The notes under the pieces: generated by a model
The model's input: only the letters and a program-made list of their open reading frames with translations
What the model was told of the DNA's origin: nothing
Databases searched by the model: none
In this document: positions 54,005-63,063 of the stretch, one piece after another
How the letters are laid out: every line of letters begins with the position of its first letter
How positions within the stretch are numbered: the first letter of the stretch is position 1
From: Clostridium vitabionis
Lineage (GTDB): Bacteria > Bacillota > Clostridia > Lachnospirales > Lachnospiraceae
DNA length: 64,000 nt
Reading direction: 5' to 3'
Assembly: GCF_015351765.1 (NCBI RefSeq)
Contig: NZ_JADKQA010000004.1
Span: forward strand, 62,001 to 126,000
Program-made: the position numbers and the translations under genes

Positions 54005-54928
54005 TTATTCGGTTCCGCGCAGGTTCGGGTCGAAGGCGTCGCGGAGCCCGTCGCCCAGAAGGTTCAGGGCAAGCATCGTCGTGCAGATGAAGAAGGTGGG
54101 CACGGCGATCTCGTGGGGCGCCACCCGCAGCATCTTGATGCCGTCCTTCGCCAGAAGACCCCAGCTGCAGTTCGGCGGGGCGATGCCCAGGCCGATATAG
54201 CTCAGGAACGCTTCCTGGAAAATGGCACCCGGGATGGCGAGGCAGAGGTTGGTGATCAGGAGCCCCATGATGTTGGGGATGATGTGCCGGCAGATAATCT
54301 TGAAGTTGGACACGCCCAGCAGGCGGGCGGCAAGGACGAAATCCCGCTCACGCAGCCGGAAGGTCTCGCCGCGGACAAAACGGCAGGTGCCGATCCAACC
54401 GACGATGCACATGGCGGCGATCAGGGTGCCCACGCCAGTGCCCATGACGACCATCAGGAGGATGGTGACGATCAGGCTGGGGATGCCGTAGAGGATATCC
54501 ACGATCCGCATCATGATCATGTCCAGCTTGCCGCCGAAATAACCGCAGAGGCCGCCCATGACGGCGCCGACGCACATATTGATGGTCGCGGCGCAGAGAC
54601 CGATGGTCAGGGATACACGGGCGCCCATCCAGGTACGGACCCAGAGGTCGCGGCCGGTTGAGTCACAGCCAAGCCAGTGTGTGGCGCTCGGGCCGGCGTT
54701 GATTGCTGTGGCATCCATGCCGGAGAAGCTGTAGTGGCTGAGCATCGGGGCGAAGATGGCGAAGAGGGCATAAATGATCACAATGACCATTCCAGTGAAG
54801 GCGGCGCGGTTTTTCCGCAGCCTTCGCCAGGCGTCCTGCCAGAAGGAGATATTGGGGCGGCTGATCGACTCCATCTTCTCAGCATTTCTGCCCTCGATGA
54901 CAAAGAGATCTTTTGATAAATCCTGCAT
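54005..54928 (-). CDS. oppC: Oligopeptide/dipeptide ABC transporter permease (OppC/DppC)
   Basis: A 307-residue permease with an N-terminal OppC_N segment (WRRLRKNRAAFTGMVIVIIY), the conserved HWLGCDSTGRDLWVR and the EAA loop YIGLGIAPPNCSWG with GLLITNLCLAIPGAIFQEAF nearby. About six membrane segments. Start at 54928 behind AGGTGAT, with 37 bp to the oppB stop. Confidence 0.93.
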   Translation of the reverse strand: MQDLSKDLFVIEGRNAEKMESISRPNISFWQDAWRRLRKNRAAFTGMVIVIIYALFAIFAPMLSHYSFSGMDATAINAGPSATHWLGCDSTGRDLWVRTWMGARVSLTIGLCAATINMCVGAVMGGLCGYFGGKLDMIMMRIVDILYGIPSLIVTILLMVVMGTGVGTLIAAMCIVGWIGTCRFVRGETFRLRERDFVLAARLLGVSNFKIICRHIIPNIMGLLITNLCLAIPGAIFQEAFLSYIGLGIAPPNCSWGLLAKDGIKMLRVAPHEIAVPTFFICTTMLALNLLGDGLRDAFDPNLRGTE

Positions 54929-54965
54929 ATTATTATCACCTGCGATTCCTTTAGATTTAGTGGTC

Positions 54966-55883
54966 TCAGCGGGACACGCGGATGCGCGGGTCCACAAGTC
55001 CGTACAGAATATCCACGATCAGGTTGCAGATGACGAGGAAAATTCCGTAGAAGATCGTCATGCCCAGGATGAGGGAGTAGTCGTTGTTGGTCACGCTCTC
55101 AACGTAATATTTGCCCATGCCGGGGATGGCGAAGATCGATTCGATGACAAAAGTGCCGGTCAGGACGGACGCGACGGTGGGGCCGAGCATCGTCAGCACC
55201 GGCATGATCGCGTTCCGGATCTGGTGCTTAACGACAATGCGGAGGTTGCTGAGACCCTTCGACCGGGCGGTCTTGATGTAGTCCTGCTGGACCACATCCA
55301 GCATGCTCGCGCGCATGATCTTGGAGACGGAGGCCAGGGTGTAGAAGGCGAGGCCGCAGGCCGGGAGAATGGTGTAGGCAAAGCCCTTATATCCGGCGAC
55401 GGGGAGAAGTCCCCACTTGATGCCGAAGAAAAACTGGAGAAATGCCCCCATGATGAAGTCGGGAATGCTGGTTCCGAGGATGGCGACGATGACACAGAAG
55501 AAATCGATCTTCGTGCCGCGGTGGCGGGCTGCAAGGATGCCCAGGACGATGCCAAAGGAAATGGCGAGGACGAGAGCCCTGATGCCGAGGTCAGCGGAGA
55601 ATGGGAAGCCATCCATGATGATATCGTTGACGGTCCGGTTCGTGTAGAACATCGAGTAGCCGAAGTTCCCGTGAACCAGGTTCTGGAGAAACAGGAGATA
55701 CTGCGCGATCAGCGGCTTGTTGAAGCCATAGTAGGCTTCCAGGTTGGCCTTGACCTGTGGCGTCAGCTTCGGGTTGGTGAAGGGGTCGCCGGGCATCAGG
55801 CGGACGAGGAAGAAGACGACCGTCGCGAGGGTCAGGACGGTCAGCAGGGCTGCGATCAGCCGCTTGACGATGTATTTTGCCAT
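54966..55883 (-). CDS. oppB: Oligopeptide/dipeptide ABC transporter permease (OppB/DppB)
   Basis: A 305-residue permease. The N-terminus (MAKYIVKRLIAALLTVLTLA), LVRLMPGDPF, the FGYSMFYTNRTVNDII loop and the EAA motif ARSKGLSNLRIVVKHQIRNA are those of OppB/DppB. Start at ATG 55883 behind AGAGGTGAT; a GTG at 55895 lies within that site. Stem-loop DNA separates it from the binding-protein gene upstream. Confidence 0.93.
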   Translation of the reverse strand: MAKYIVKRLIAALLTVLTLATVVFFLVRLMPGDPFTNPKLTPQVKANLEAYYGFNKPLIAQYLLFLQNLVHGNFGYSMFYTNRTVNDIIMDGFPFSADLGIRALVLAISFGIVLGILAARHRGTKIDFFCVIVAILGTSIPDFIMGAFLQFFFGIKWGLLPVAGYKGFAYTILPACGLAFYTLASVSKIMRASMLDVVQQDYIKTARSKGLSNLRIVVKHQIRNAIMPVLTMLGPTVASVLTGTFVIESIFAIPGMGKYYVESVTNNDYSLILGMTIFYGIFLVICNLIVDILYGLVDPRIRVSR

Positions 55884-55927
55884 GAGTTGGATCACCTCTG
55901 TTCCGAGATTCTGATGTACTTGGAAAT

Positions 55928-55982
55928 GCCGGCAATTGTCCGGAGAGGGATGAAGCTTCTCTCCTCCCGGGACAACGCCGGC
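55928..55982 (-). promoter_or_regulatory. Intergenic stem-loop between the binding-protein gene and oppB
   Basis: GCCGGC...TTGTCC...GAGAG pairs with CTCTCC...GGACAA...GCCGGC in three 6-bp blocks, without a T-run. In solute-binding operons such structures stabilise the upstream mRNA and lower expression of the permease genes. Inferred here from position. Confidence 0.6.
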
Positions 55983-56017
55983 AGATGCATTTTGCGTCAG
56001 ATCAAAAGAGTAATGGA

Positions 56018-57703
56018 TCAGTCTTTTTCCGCAAACGGCCAGTCAAGGTTCAGGCCGCTGAAGTAGAAGGAAACGTTCTTCATCTGCGGGTTCAGCAGGT
56101 AGTGCTCCTGCCTGCACTGAAGAGGAACCAGGGCGCCGTCGTCGAGGACGATCTGCTCAGCCTTGTTGAGCATATCCATGCGGGCTTTCTTGTCTGTTTC
56201 CGTGTTGGATGCCTTGAGCAGGCTGTCAAACTCATCGTTCTTATACTTGGAGTAGTTGTACGGGTTGTCGCTCTTGAAGAGCTCCAGGTAGGTGTACGGG
56301 TCAGGGTAATCCGGACCCCAGCCGGCGTAGGCGAGCTCGTAGTCGCCCTTCGGGAGGACTTCACCGTAGATGTTCTTGTAGGTTACCTGGCGGACTTCCA
56401 CGTTGATGCCGAGCGCGCTGTTCAGAAGGTTCTGGCAGACCTCAGCGATCTTCTTTGACGATTCCGCATCGGTGGTGGTGATGGTGACGGTGATGTCTGA
56501 TGCCTTGGCAATGCCCAGATCCTTCATGGCTGCCTCGAGGTACTGCTTAGCCTTGTCAGGGTCGCCGTCCATCGGGTAGGACTTTTCAGACATCGGGTAT
56601 TCCTCGCCGTAGGTCTTCTCGACACCGTTCACAAGCGGCATTACGAGAGTATTGGTCGGCGTGTAGACATTGTTGGTTGCCAGCTGGATGTAGGCATTCC
56701 GGTTGATTCCGTAATTGAGGGCAAGGCGGAAGTTCTTATTGGCGAGCAGTGGGTTCGATCCGCCCTGGTTGATGTAGAGGTAGTCCTCGTTACCGTTCAT
56801 GTACTCCTGATCCTTGTCGTCGTAGTTCGGCACGGCGTCGGTCGGGATCTTGACGAAGTCCAGGTCGCCGGATTCATACATCGCAAGGGCGGTGTTCTGA
56901 TCGGCGATTACGCTGACCTCGGCGCCGTCGAGCTTGACATTGTCAGCATTCCAGTAATTCGGGTTCTTCTCGAAGACATATTTCTGCGCGGCAGAGCTGG
57001 TCAGCATGAAGGGACCGCTGTAGACATTCTTGCTGGCATCGCCCGCAAAGTCAGTCCCGTACTTCTCCACGATATCCTGGCGGATCGGCGCGTACTCGGC
57101 GAGTGAGCCAACGAGGCTCAGGAAGTATGCGGTCGGGTGTTCCAGGGTGATCACCAGGGTGTGGTCATCCGGGGCGGACACGCCGAGCTCGGAGGGCTGC
57201 ATCTTCCCGCTCTCCACGGCGGCGCCGTTCTTAATATATTCCCCGATGAAGGCATAGACGGAAGCGGTGTTGGGATCCATCAGTCTCTGGAGGCTGTAGA
57301 CGAAATCGCCCGCCTTGATCGGCTCGCCGTCGCTCCACTTGGCGTCCCGCAGGTGGAAGGTGTAGGTCAGGCCGTCATCGGACAGTTCCCAGGATTCGGC
57401 GATACCGGGAGAGATTTCGCCGGCGGTGTTGCGGACAAGCCCCTCCGTCATCGCGTGCTGCAGTTCAGCGTCCGCGATGGAATCCGATTTGTTCGGATCC
57501 AGGGTTGTGGCCTCCGAGGTGATCGAGTAGCGGAAAATCTTGTCTCCCGATGTGGAAGAGGCGTTCTCCGAGGCAGCGCTGCCGGCTGCTGCGTCAGTCG
57601 CGGCGGCTGTGGTGGTGTCCTTCTCGTAGGCGCCGCCGCAGGCTGCGAGGCTTGCGGTCATGGCACCGCACAGGAGAAGCGACAGGACTTTCGATTTTTT
57701 CAT
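56018..57703 (-). CDS. Oligopeptide ABC transporter substrate-binding lipoprotein (copy 1)
   Basis: A 561-residue lipoprotein. The signal peptide MKKSKVLSLLLCGAMTASLA ends in the lipobox LAAC with Cys22, then a Thr/Ala/Ser-rich linker (about 25-65) and an SBP_bac_5 domain (FRYSITSEATTLDPNKSDSI, GLTYTFHLRDAKWSDGEPIK, LAYAGWGPDYPDPYTYLELF). It binds peptides outside the membrane for OppBCDF. It is a tandem paralog of the next gene, highly similar throughout, with its own promoter. Confidence 0.93.
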   Translation of the reverse strand: MKKSKVLSLLLCGAMTASLAACGGAYEKDTTTAAATDAAAGSAASENASSTSGDKIFRYSITSEATTLDPNKSDSIADAELQHAMTEGLVRNTAGEISPGIAESWELSDDGLTYTFHLRDAKWSDGEPIKAGDFVYSLQRLMDPNTASVYAFIGEYIKNGAAVESGKMQPSELGVSAPDDHTLVITLEHPTAYFLSLVGSLAEYAPIRQDIVEKYGTDFAGDASKNVYSGPFMLTSSAAQKYVFEKNPNYWNADNVKLDGAEVSVIADQNTALAMYESGDLDFVKIPTDAVPNYDDKDQEYMNGNEDYLYINQGGSNPLLANKNFRLALNYGINRNAYIQLATNNVYTPTNTLVMPLVNGVEKTYGEEYPMSEKSYPMDGDPDKAKQYLEAAMKDLGIAKASDITVTITTTDAESSKKIAEVCQNLLNSALGINVEVRQVTYKNIYGEVLPKGDYELAYAGWGPDYPDPYTYLELFKSDNPYNYSKYKNDEFDSLLKASNTETDKKARMDMLNKAEQIVLDDGALVPLQCRQEHYLLNPQMKNVSFYFSGLNLDWPFAEKD

Positions 57704-57817
57704 AAGCTTTCCCTCCTTGCCCTTATGGGGTGATTTCATTATAACGCCGTACTCCCGGAAAACATAGCTTGGCTGTTATTTTGAATAGTATGAAAAAATT
57801 ATGATTGAACAAAAACT

Positions 57818-57847
57818 ATTATAACCATACTATAGATAATATGTAAA
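57818..57847 (-). promoter_or_regulatory. Promoter of binding-protein gene copy 1
   Basis: Minus strand: TTTACA (57847-57842), 18-base spacer, TATAAT (57823-57818), 115 bp before the start codon. The same arrangement is found before copy 2, so the promoter was duplicated with the gene. Confidence 0.7.
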
Positions 57848-57942
57848 CCCTGTTCTAGGAAAAAAATAGATAAATTTACTTTTTTACGAAATTTGACAGA
57901 TATTTCACAGAAAAAGAGCACATGCGCCAGAGGACGGGGAGA

Positions 57943-59625
57943 TCAGTCCTTTTCCGCATAAGGCCAGTCCAGGTTCAGCCCGCAGAAATAGAAGGAGACA
58001 TTCTTCATCTGCGGATTCAGCAGGTAGTGTTCCTCCCTGCACTGGAGCGGAACCAGGGCACCGTCGTCGAGGAGGATCTGCTCTGCCTTGTTGAGCATAT
58101 CCATACGGGTCTTGGCGTCTAATTCTGTGTTGGATGCATCAAGAAGGCTGTCAAACTCGTCGTTTTTATACTTGGAGTAGTTGTACGGGTTTCCGCTCTT
58201 GAAGAGCTCCAGGTAAGTGTACGGGTCGGAGTAATCCGGACCCCACCCGGAGTAGGCGATTTCGTACTTGCCTTTCGGGAGGATTTCGCTGAAAACATTT
58301 TTGTAGGTCACCTGGTGAACTTCCACGTTGATGCCGAGAGCGGTGCTGAGGAGGTTCTGGCAGACCTCAGCGACCTTCTTGGACGATTCCGCGTCTGTGG
58401 TGGTGATGGCGACCGTGATGTCCGCGGCGTTGGCGATCCCAAGATCCTTCATGGCAGCTTCCAGATACTGTTTGGCCTTATCCTCATCCCCGTCCATCGG
58501 GTAGGACCTGTCGGTCATCGGATATTCCTCGCCATAGGTCTTCTCGACGCCGCTCACGAGAGGCATGACCAGGGAATTGGTCGGGGTGTAGACGCTGTTG
58601 GTCGCCAGCTGGATGTAAGCGTTCCGATTGAGGCCGTAGTTGAGGGCGAGGCGGAAGTTCTTATTGGTGAGCAGCGGGTTCGACCCATCCTGGTTGATGT
58701 AGAGGAAGTCCTCGTTGCCGTTCATGAATTCCTGATCCTTGCCGCGGTAGCCCGGTACGGCGTCGGTCGGGATCTTGACAAAATCCAGATCGCCGGATTC
58801 ATACATCGCGAGGGCGGTGTTCTGATCAGAGATCACACTGACCTCGGCGCCGTCGAGCTTGATGTTCTCCGCATCCCAGAAATTCGGATTCTTCTCCAGA
58901 ATATACTTCTGCGCGGCGGAGCTGGTCAGCATGAAGGGGCCGCTGTAGACGTTCTTGCCGGCGTCGGCAGCGAAATCCGATCCGTACTTTTCCACAATGT
59001 CCCGGCGGATCGGCGAGTACTGCGGCATGGAACCGATCAGGCTCAGGAAGTAGGCGGCCGGGTGGTCAAGCGTGATGACCAGGGTATGGTCATCCGGGGC
59101 GGACACGCCGAGATCCTCGGGCTTCATCTGCCCGCTCTCGACAGCGGCGCCGTTCTTGATATATTCCCCGATAAAGGCATAGACAGAGGCAGTGTCGGGA
59201 TTCATCAGCCGCTGGAGGCTGTAGACAAAATCCCCTGCCTTGATCGGCACACCGTCACTCCACTTGGCATCCCGCAGATGGAAGGTGTAGGTCAGGCCAT
59301 CGCCGGACACATCCCAGGATTCGGCAATACCGGGTGTGATCTTGCCGGCGGTGTTGCGGACGAGGCCCTCAGTCAGCGCGTGCAGCAGCTCGGCGTCATC
59401 GAGGGCAGTCGATTTGGATGGATCCAGTGAGACGGCCTCTGTGGTGATGGAGTAGCGGAAGACCTTGGCTCCAGATGCGGAAGAGGTGTCCTCTGCCTGT
59501 GTGCTGCCGGATGCGGTATCCGCTGCTGCCGTGGCGGCAGCTTTCTCGTAGACGCCGCCGCAGCCCGTGAGTCCCGCGGCCATGGCTCCGCACAGGAGAA
59601 ATGACAGGATTTTTGATGTTTTCAT
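57943..59625 (-). CDS. Oligopeptide ABC transporter substrate-binding lipoprotein (copy 2)
   Basis: A 560-residue paralog of copy 1. Signal peptide MKTSKILSFLLCGAMAAGLT with lipobox LTGC (Cys22), a Ser/Thr/Ala-rich linker and the SBP_bac_5 domain. The two copies agree over most of their length; differences gather in the linker and scattered loop positions (for example SLVGSLAEYAPIRQD against SLIGSMPQYSPIRRD), so ligand preference may have diverged. Start at 59625. It may deliver to the same permease. Confidence 0.93.
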   Translation of the reverse strand: MKTSKILSFLLCGAMAAGLTGCGGVYEKAAATAAADTASGSTQAEDTSSASGAKVFRYSITTEAVSLDPSKSTALDDAELLHALTEGLVRNTAGKITPGIAESWDVSGDGLTYTFHLRDAKWSDGVPIKAGDFVYSLQRLMNPDTASVYAFIGEYIKNGAAVESGQMKPEDLGVSAPDDHTLVITLDHPAAYFLSLIGSMPQYSPIRRDIVEKYGSDFAADAGKNVYSGPFMLTSSAAQKYILEKNPNFWDAENIKLDGAEVSVISDQNTALAMYESGDLDFVKIPTDAVPGYRGKDQEFMNGNEDFLYINQDGSNPLLTNKNFRLALNYGLNRNAYIQLATNSVYTPTNSLVMPLVSGVEKTYGEEYPMTDRSYPMDGDEDKAKQYLEAAMKDLGIANAADITVAITTTDAESSKKVAEVCQNLLSTALGINVEVHQVTYKNVFSEILPKGKYEIAYSGWGPDYSDPYTYLELFKSGNPYNYSKYKNDEFDSLLDASNTELDAKTRMDMLNKAEQILLDDGALVPLQCREEHYLLNPQMKNVSFYFCGLNLDWPYAEKD

Positions 59626-59707
59626 AAGCTTTTCCCCCTCGCCCTTGCCGGGCGCATATTGAACAGAATCTACCGGATGCACAGCTCTGCTGTCATTTGA
59701 CATAACT

Positions 59708-59737
59708 ATTGTAACTACATAATAGACGATATGTAAA
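59708..59737 (-). promoter_or_regulatory. Promoter of binding-protein gene copy 2
   Basis: Minus strand: TTTACA (59737-59732), 18-base spacer, TACAAT (59713-59708), 83 bp before the start. Nearly the same sequence as the copy 1 promoter. Confidence 0.7.
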
Positions 59738-59845
59738 CATGATTCTGAAAAATAACAAAAAATCTGCAAATCTATTCATATTGGTAAAATACACCAGAAC
59801 AAGGGGCAATCGAGAAGGGAATCCTGCCAATGCCTCATGTTCGGG

Positions 59846-59881
59846 AAAAAAAGCGGGAGCGGAACCAGGTTCCGCTCCCGC
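59846..59881 (-). terminator. Terminator of the dehydrogenase operon
   Basis: Minus strand: GCGGGAGCGGAACC and GGTTCCGCTCCCGC form a near-perfect hairpin followed by TTTTTTT. It ends the five-gene operon just before the binding-protein promoter. Confidence 0.92.
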
Positions 59882-59895
59882 AGGGCAGGAGAAGG

Positions 59896-61044
59896 TCAGA
59901 CGACAGCCGGCTCCAGAAGGAGCTTGCCGGTCTTGAAGCGCTCTTTGCTGAACATGGCGATATCCATACTGTCGTCCATGCCGGCAATCTTGTTGGCCAT
60001 CAGGATGCCGATTCTCGGGGCGACCATGAAGCCGTGGCCGGAGAAGCCGCAGACGGTCCAGAAGCCCTTGGCCTCAGCCGCCTCGTCGATGACGGGGTTG
60101 CAGTCCGGGCTCATATCATACTGGCCGGCCCACTGGCGGATGACCTTGGTCTTGCGCAGGAAGGGCAGGGCGTCGCACATGACGGCGCAGTTCTCCTCAA
60201 GAAACTGCCAGCTGGACTTGAAATTAAAGCTCGGATCCTCGTTCTTCGTGCCGATGCCCATCAGGAAGCTGCCGTTCGGCTCCTGCTGGACATAATAGGA
60301 CTTGACGAAGGACATGACCATGCAGTCCAGGACAGGCGCGTATTTCTCCGTGATCAGCGCCTGATGCCGCTCGGAGATGACCGGGACATCCTCGCCGACC
60401 ATTTTCGCCAGCTCAGGGGCGTGGACATTGGCACAGTTGATGACGGTCTTCGCCTCAAAATTGCCCCGCGTGGTCTCCACGCCGGTGATTTTTCCGCCCT
60501 CGGTGAGGAGGCCGGTGACCTCGGTATAGGTCAGGAACTTTACACCCATGCGGGCAGCTCCGGTCGCGTAAGCCTGTGTGCACTGGAACGGGTCCGCATG
60601 GCCGTCCTTCTGGCAGAAGGTCCCGCCGTACATGCCCTCGGTGTTGATGCCGGGGCAGATCTCCTTGATCTGCGGGATATCGACGGCGTAGGAATCAATG
60701 CCGAGCTTATGCTGAACCTCAAGGTTCTTCTGGAACTGATCCCACTCTTTCTCGGTGTAGGCCACCAGGAGGTAGCCGCCCTGGTGAAGGCCGCAGTTCC
60801 GGGAATAGCCGGTGTATTCCTCCAGGTGCTCGAAGATATTCGTGCTCTCGAGGGCGATCCGGGCGTTCAGCTCGGAGCCCCACTGCTGGCGGATGCCGGC
60901 GCCGCAGCGGCCGGAAGCGCCGGAAGTCAGGAAGCGCTTTTCAATCAGAAGGACATCGGTGATGCCGCGCTTCGCCAGCTCGAAGGCGGTGGCGCAGCCG
61001 ATGATGCCTCCGCCGATGATGATGACGTCATAACCCTTTTTCAT
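59896..61044 (-). CDS. FAD-dependent amino-acid dehydrogenase subunit (DAO family)
   Basis: A 382-residue flavoprotein of the D-amino-acid oxidase/GlpD/sarcosine oxidase family. Dinucleotide site VIIIGGGIIGCATAFELAKRG, then SGASGRCGAGIRQQWGSELN and the C-terminal GFSGHGFMVAPRIG. Relatives are HcnC, the beta subunit of archaeal dye-linked L-proline dehydrogenase, and the sarcosine/octopine oxidase B subunits. It would hold the substrate-oxidising flavin; the substrate is not determinable but a secondary or alpha-amino acid is likely. Overlaps the [2Fe-2S] gene by 4 bp; last in the operon. Confidence 0.88.
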   Translation of the reverse strand: MKKGYDVIIIGGGIIGCATAFELAKRGITDVLLIEKRFLTSGASGRCGAGIRQQWGSELNARIALESTNIFEHLEEYTGYSRNCGLHQGGYLLVAYTEKEWDQFQKNLEVQHKLGIDSYAVDIPQIKEICPGINTEGMYGGTFCQKDGHADPFQCTQAYATGAARMGVKFLTYTEVTGLLTEGGKITGVETTRGNFEAKTVINCANVHAPELAKMVGEDVPVISERHQALITEKYAPVLDCMVMSFVKSYYVQQEPNGSFLMGIGTKNEDPSFNFKSSWQFLEENCAVMCDALPFLRKTKVIRQWAGQYDMSPDCNPVIDEAAEAKGFWTVCGFSGHGFMVAPRIGILMANKIAGMDDSMDIAMFSKERFKTGKLLLEPAVV

Positions 61045-61418
61045 GCTTTTCCGCCTCCTGCGTGCTCCTTATTCCATGCGTCTGCGAGTGTGCCCATGCT
61101 GATTGCCTTTGTCGGCGGACGGAAAGTGGACATCAGCACTTCCTCCATCGGAACATGGTAATAGTTGGCGAGCTCTCTGGCAATCAGCAGGCGGCAGGTG
61201 CGTCCCTGGCAGGGACCCATGCCGGCGCGGGTTACCCGCTTGATTTCATCGATGGTGCAGTAGCCCTCCCGGATGCAGTCCATGATTTCCGCCCGGGTGA
61301 TATCCTCACAGCGGCAGATGATCGTATTTTCCTCCGCCTCGCGGGTTTTCGGGTCGATCGGTGCCTCAAGTGCCTTTTTCGACTCCGGGGAGCCGGGATT
61401 GATCACATGGTCTTCCAT
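61041..61418 (-). CDS. BFD-like [2Fe-2S] protein
   Basis: A 125-residue protein whose central part is a bacterioferritin-associated-ferredoxin-like domain: CRCEDITRAEIMDCIREG and GMGPCQGRTC give the C-x-C plus C-x4-C ligand set. In HcnB and related subunits this domain is fused to the C-terminus of the pyridine-nucleotide flavoprotein; here it is a separate gene. It probably carries electrons between the flavins. Overlaps its neighbours by 1 and 4 bp. Confidence 0.85.
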   Translation of the reverse strand: MEDHVINPGSPESKKALEAPIDPKTREAEENTIICRCEDITRAEIMDCIREGYCTIDEIKRVTRAGMGPCQGRTCRLLIARELANYYHVPMEEVLMSTFRPPTKAISMGTLADAWNKEHAGGGKA

Positions 61419-61909
61419 TACGCTTCACCTCCCACTCTGATGGCGCGGACAGTCATCGCGAGATCCGCCGGAACGCGGATGCCGATGACCCAGGTCATGT
61501 TCTTCTTCCCGCCGGAGACGACGCTCTCCACCGGGAATGTGCCGACGGCCTTCCCCTCGCGGTCGAGGCCGGTCACCATATCGCCCTTCGCGGGGACCGG
61601 AAGAAACTCATAGGGCAGGCGGACCAGCGCGGAATCGCCGGCGGTCATGTCGACGACGAAAATGGCGAGGCCGGGACACTTGGATACGCAGGCGCTGCAC
61701 CCGTTGCAGATATCATAATCGATTTTCGGGCGCTGGTTGATGTCCGGCTCGACCTTGAGCGCGCCCTTCGCGCAGGCGGTCATGCAGGGGTTGCAGGGGA
61801 TATTCTGGAAGCATTCGGTGATCGCAAATGCGCCCTTTTTCATTCTCTCCGCGGAGGGCATTACCTTGGCCAGGTCTTCCTCTGTCGGGATTCCATCCTG
61901 ATACAGCAT
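61418..61909 (-). CDS. Two-cluster [4Fe-4S] ferredoxin-like protein
   Basis: A 163-residue protein with two Cys sets: CFQNIPCNPCMTACAKG and CNGCSACVSKCPG, as in polyferredoxin-like electron carriers. The remaining C-terminal part (about 90-163) is beta-rich, with VKSVVSGGKK-like turns and no recognised domain. It adds an extra iron-sulfur step not found in HcnABC, possibly linking the complex to ferredoxin or a membrane acceptor. Shares single-base overlaps with both neighbours. Confidence 0.85.
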   Translation of the reverse strand: MLYQDGIPTEEDLAKVMPSAERMKKGAFAITECFQNIPCNPCMTACAKGALKVEPDINQRPKIDYDICNGCSACVSKCPGLAIFVVDMTAGDSALVRLPYEFLPVPAKGDMVTGLDREGKAVGTFPVESVVSGGKKNMTWVIGIRVPADLAMTVRAIRVGGEA

Positions 61910-63063
61910 CAGCAGTTACCTCCCTTCGCGGCAAGCTCGCCGGGCAGTTCGCCCATGCCGTCCGCCGTCATCTCCATGATTCTGTGTTCCGCCATCTTGG
62001 CAAGGCCGGAGCGCACCTTGGCGCCGGTGTCGCCGGATCTGAGCTCGGTGAGCTCCGCGATGGCCTCCTTCTTCCGCTTTTCGGCTTCTTCCTTCTGATA
62101 GCCCAGGGCCTCAGCGACGGCGTAGCCGGCGATTTTGCCCTCCACCATGGCGGAGGAAGCTTCCTCGATGCCGGTGGAGTCGCCCGCCGCGTAGATCCCC
62201 TTGACGGAGGTCTCCAGATTTTCATCCTTGACCGGGACATGGCCGGAAAATTCCGGAATGTAGGCCATATGGCAGCCCGCCTGCCACAGCAGCTCGGTCA
62301 GCGGGGAAAGGCCGACGGCGAGGCAGAGCGTGTCACATTTGACATCCTCCTCTGTGCCCGGGATCGGCTGGAAATGTTCATCGACCTTGGCGATGATGAC
62401 GCCCTCGAGCTCCCCATTGCCGTAGGCTTCCTTAACGGTGTAGCCGGTGCGGATCGGGACGCCCGCGCGGCGGATCTTGGATGCGTGAACCAGGTAGCCG
62501 CCGATCTTCGGGGCTGCCTCGACAACGCCGGCGACATCGACACCGGCCTGAAGCAGCTGGTAGGAGACGATCAGCCCGATATTGCCCGCACCGACCATGA
62601 GCGCGCGCTTTGCCGGCAGGACGCCGTAGAGGTTCATCAGCGTCTGGACAGCGCCCGCGCCGTAGATGCCCGGAAGGTCATTGCCCGGGAATTCCAGGAA
62701 TTTCTCGGAGGCGCCGGTGCAGACAATGATTTTTTCTGGCTTGTATTTCCAATGCTTTCCCTCGTGCAGGACGGTGACGACGCCGTCCTCGTAGAAGCCG
62801 AGAACCTCCGCGTCTGTCATGATCTCGATATTCGGATTGGCTTTCACCTTCTCCGTCAGGATCTGTCCGATCTGGAAACCGCGCTCGCCGGCATACTGAT
62901 GCTCAGAACCGAAGAATTTGTGGGTCTGCTTGACCAGCTGCCCGCCCGGGAAATCAAAGCGCTCGCAGACCAGCACATGAGCGCCCATGGAAGCCGCGGC
63001 GTCCGCCGCGCAGAGGCCGGCAGGGCCGCCCCCGACGATGAGAACTTCGACCTGTTTAATCAA
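61909..63063 (-). CDS. FAD/NAD(P)-binding pyridine-nucleotide oxidoreductase subunit
   Basis: A 384-residue flavoprotein of the HcnB/PDH-alpha type. N-terminal FAD site VLIVGGGPAGLCAADAAASMG, second Rossmann ALMVGAGNIGLIVSYQLLQAG and the C-terminal KGIYAAGDSTGIEEASSAM. The C-terminal helix-rich tail lacks the BFD domain that homologs carry; that domain is the next-but-one gene. Probably the electron-transfer flavoprotein of the complex. Overlaps the Fer2 gene by 8 bp. Confidence 0.87.
   Translation of the reverse strand: MIKQVEVLIVGGGPAGLCAADAAASMGAHVLVCERFDFPGGQLVKQTHKFFGSEHQYAGERGFQIGQILTEKVKANPNIEIMTDAEVLGFYEDGVVTVLHEGKHWKYKPEKIIVCTGASEKFLEFPGNDLPGIYGAGAVQTLMNLYGVLPAKRALMVGAGNIGLIVSYQLLQAGVDVAGVVEAAPKIGGYLVHASKIRRAGVPIRTGYTVKEAYGNGELEGVIIAKVDEHFQPIPGTEEDVKCDTLCLAVGLSPLTELLWQAGCHMAYIPEFSGHVPVKDENLETSVKGIYAAGDSTGIEEASSAMVEGKIAGYAVAEALGYQKEEAEKRKKEAIAELTELRSGDTGAKVRSGLAKMAEHRIMEMTADGMGELPGELAAKGGNC

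Noticed and set aside
59830-61161. Plus-strand 443-residue frame opposite the DAO gene
   Set aside because: Antisense shadow; it starts in the terminator hairpin and has no family signature.
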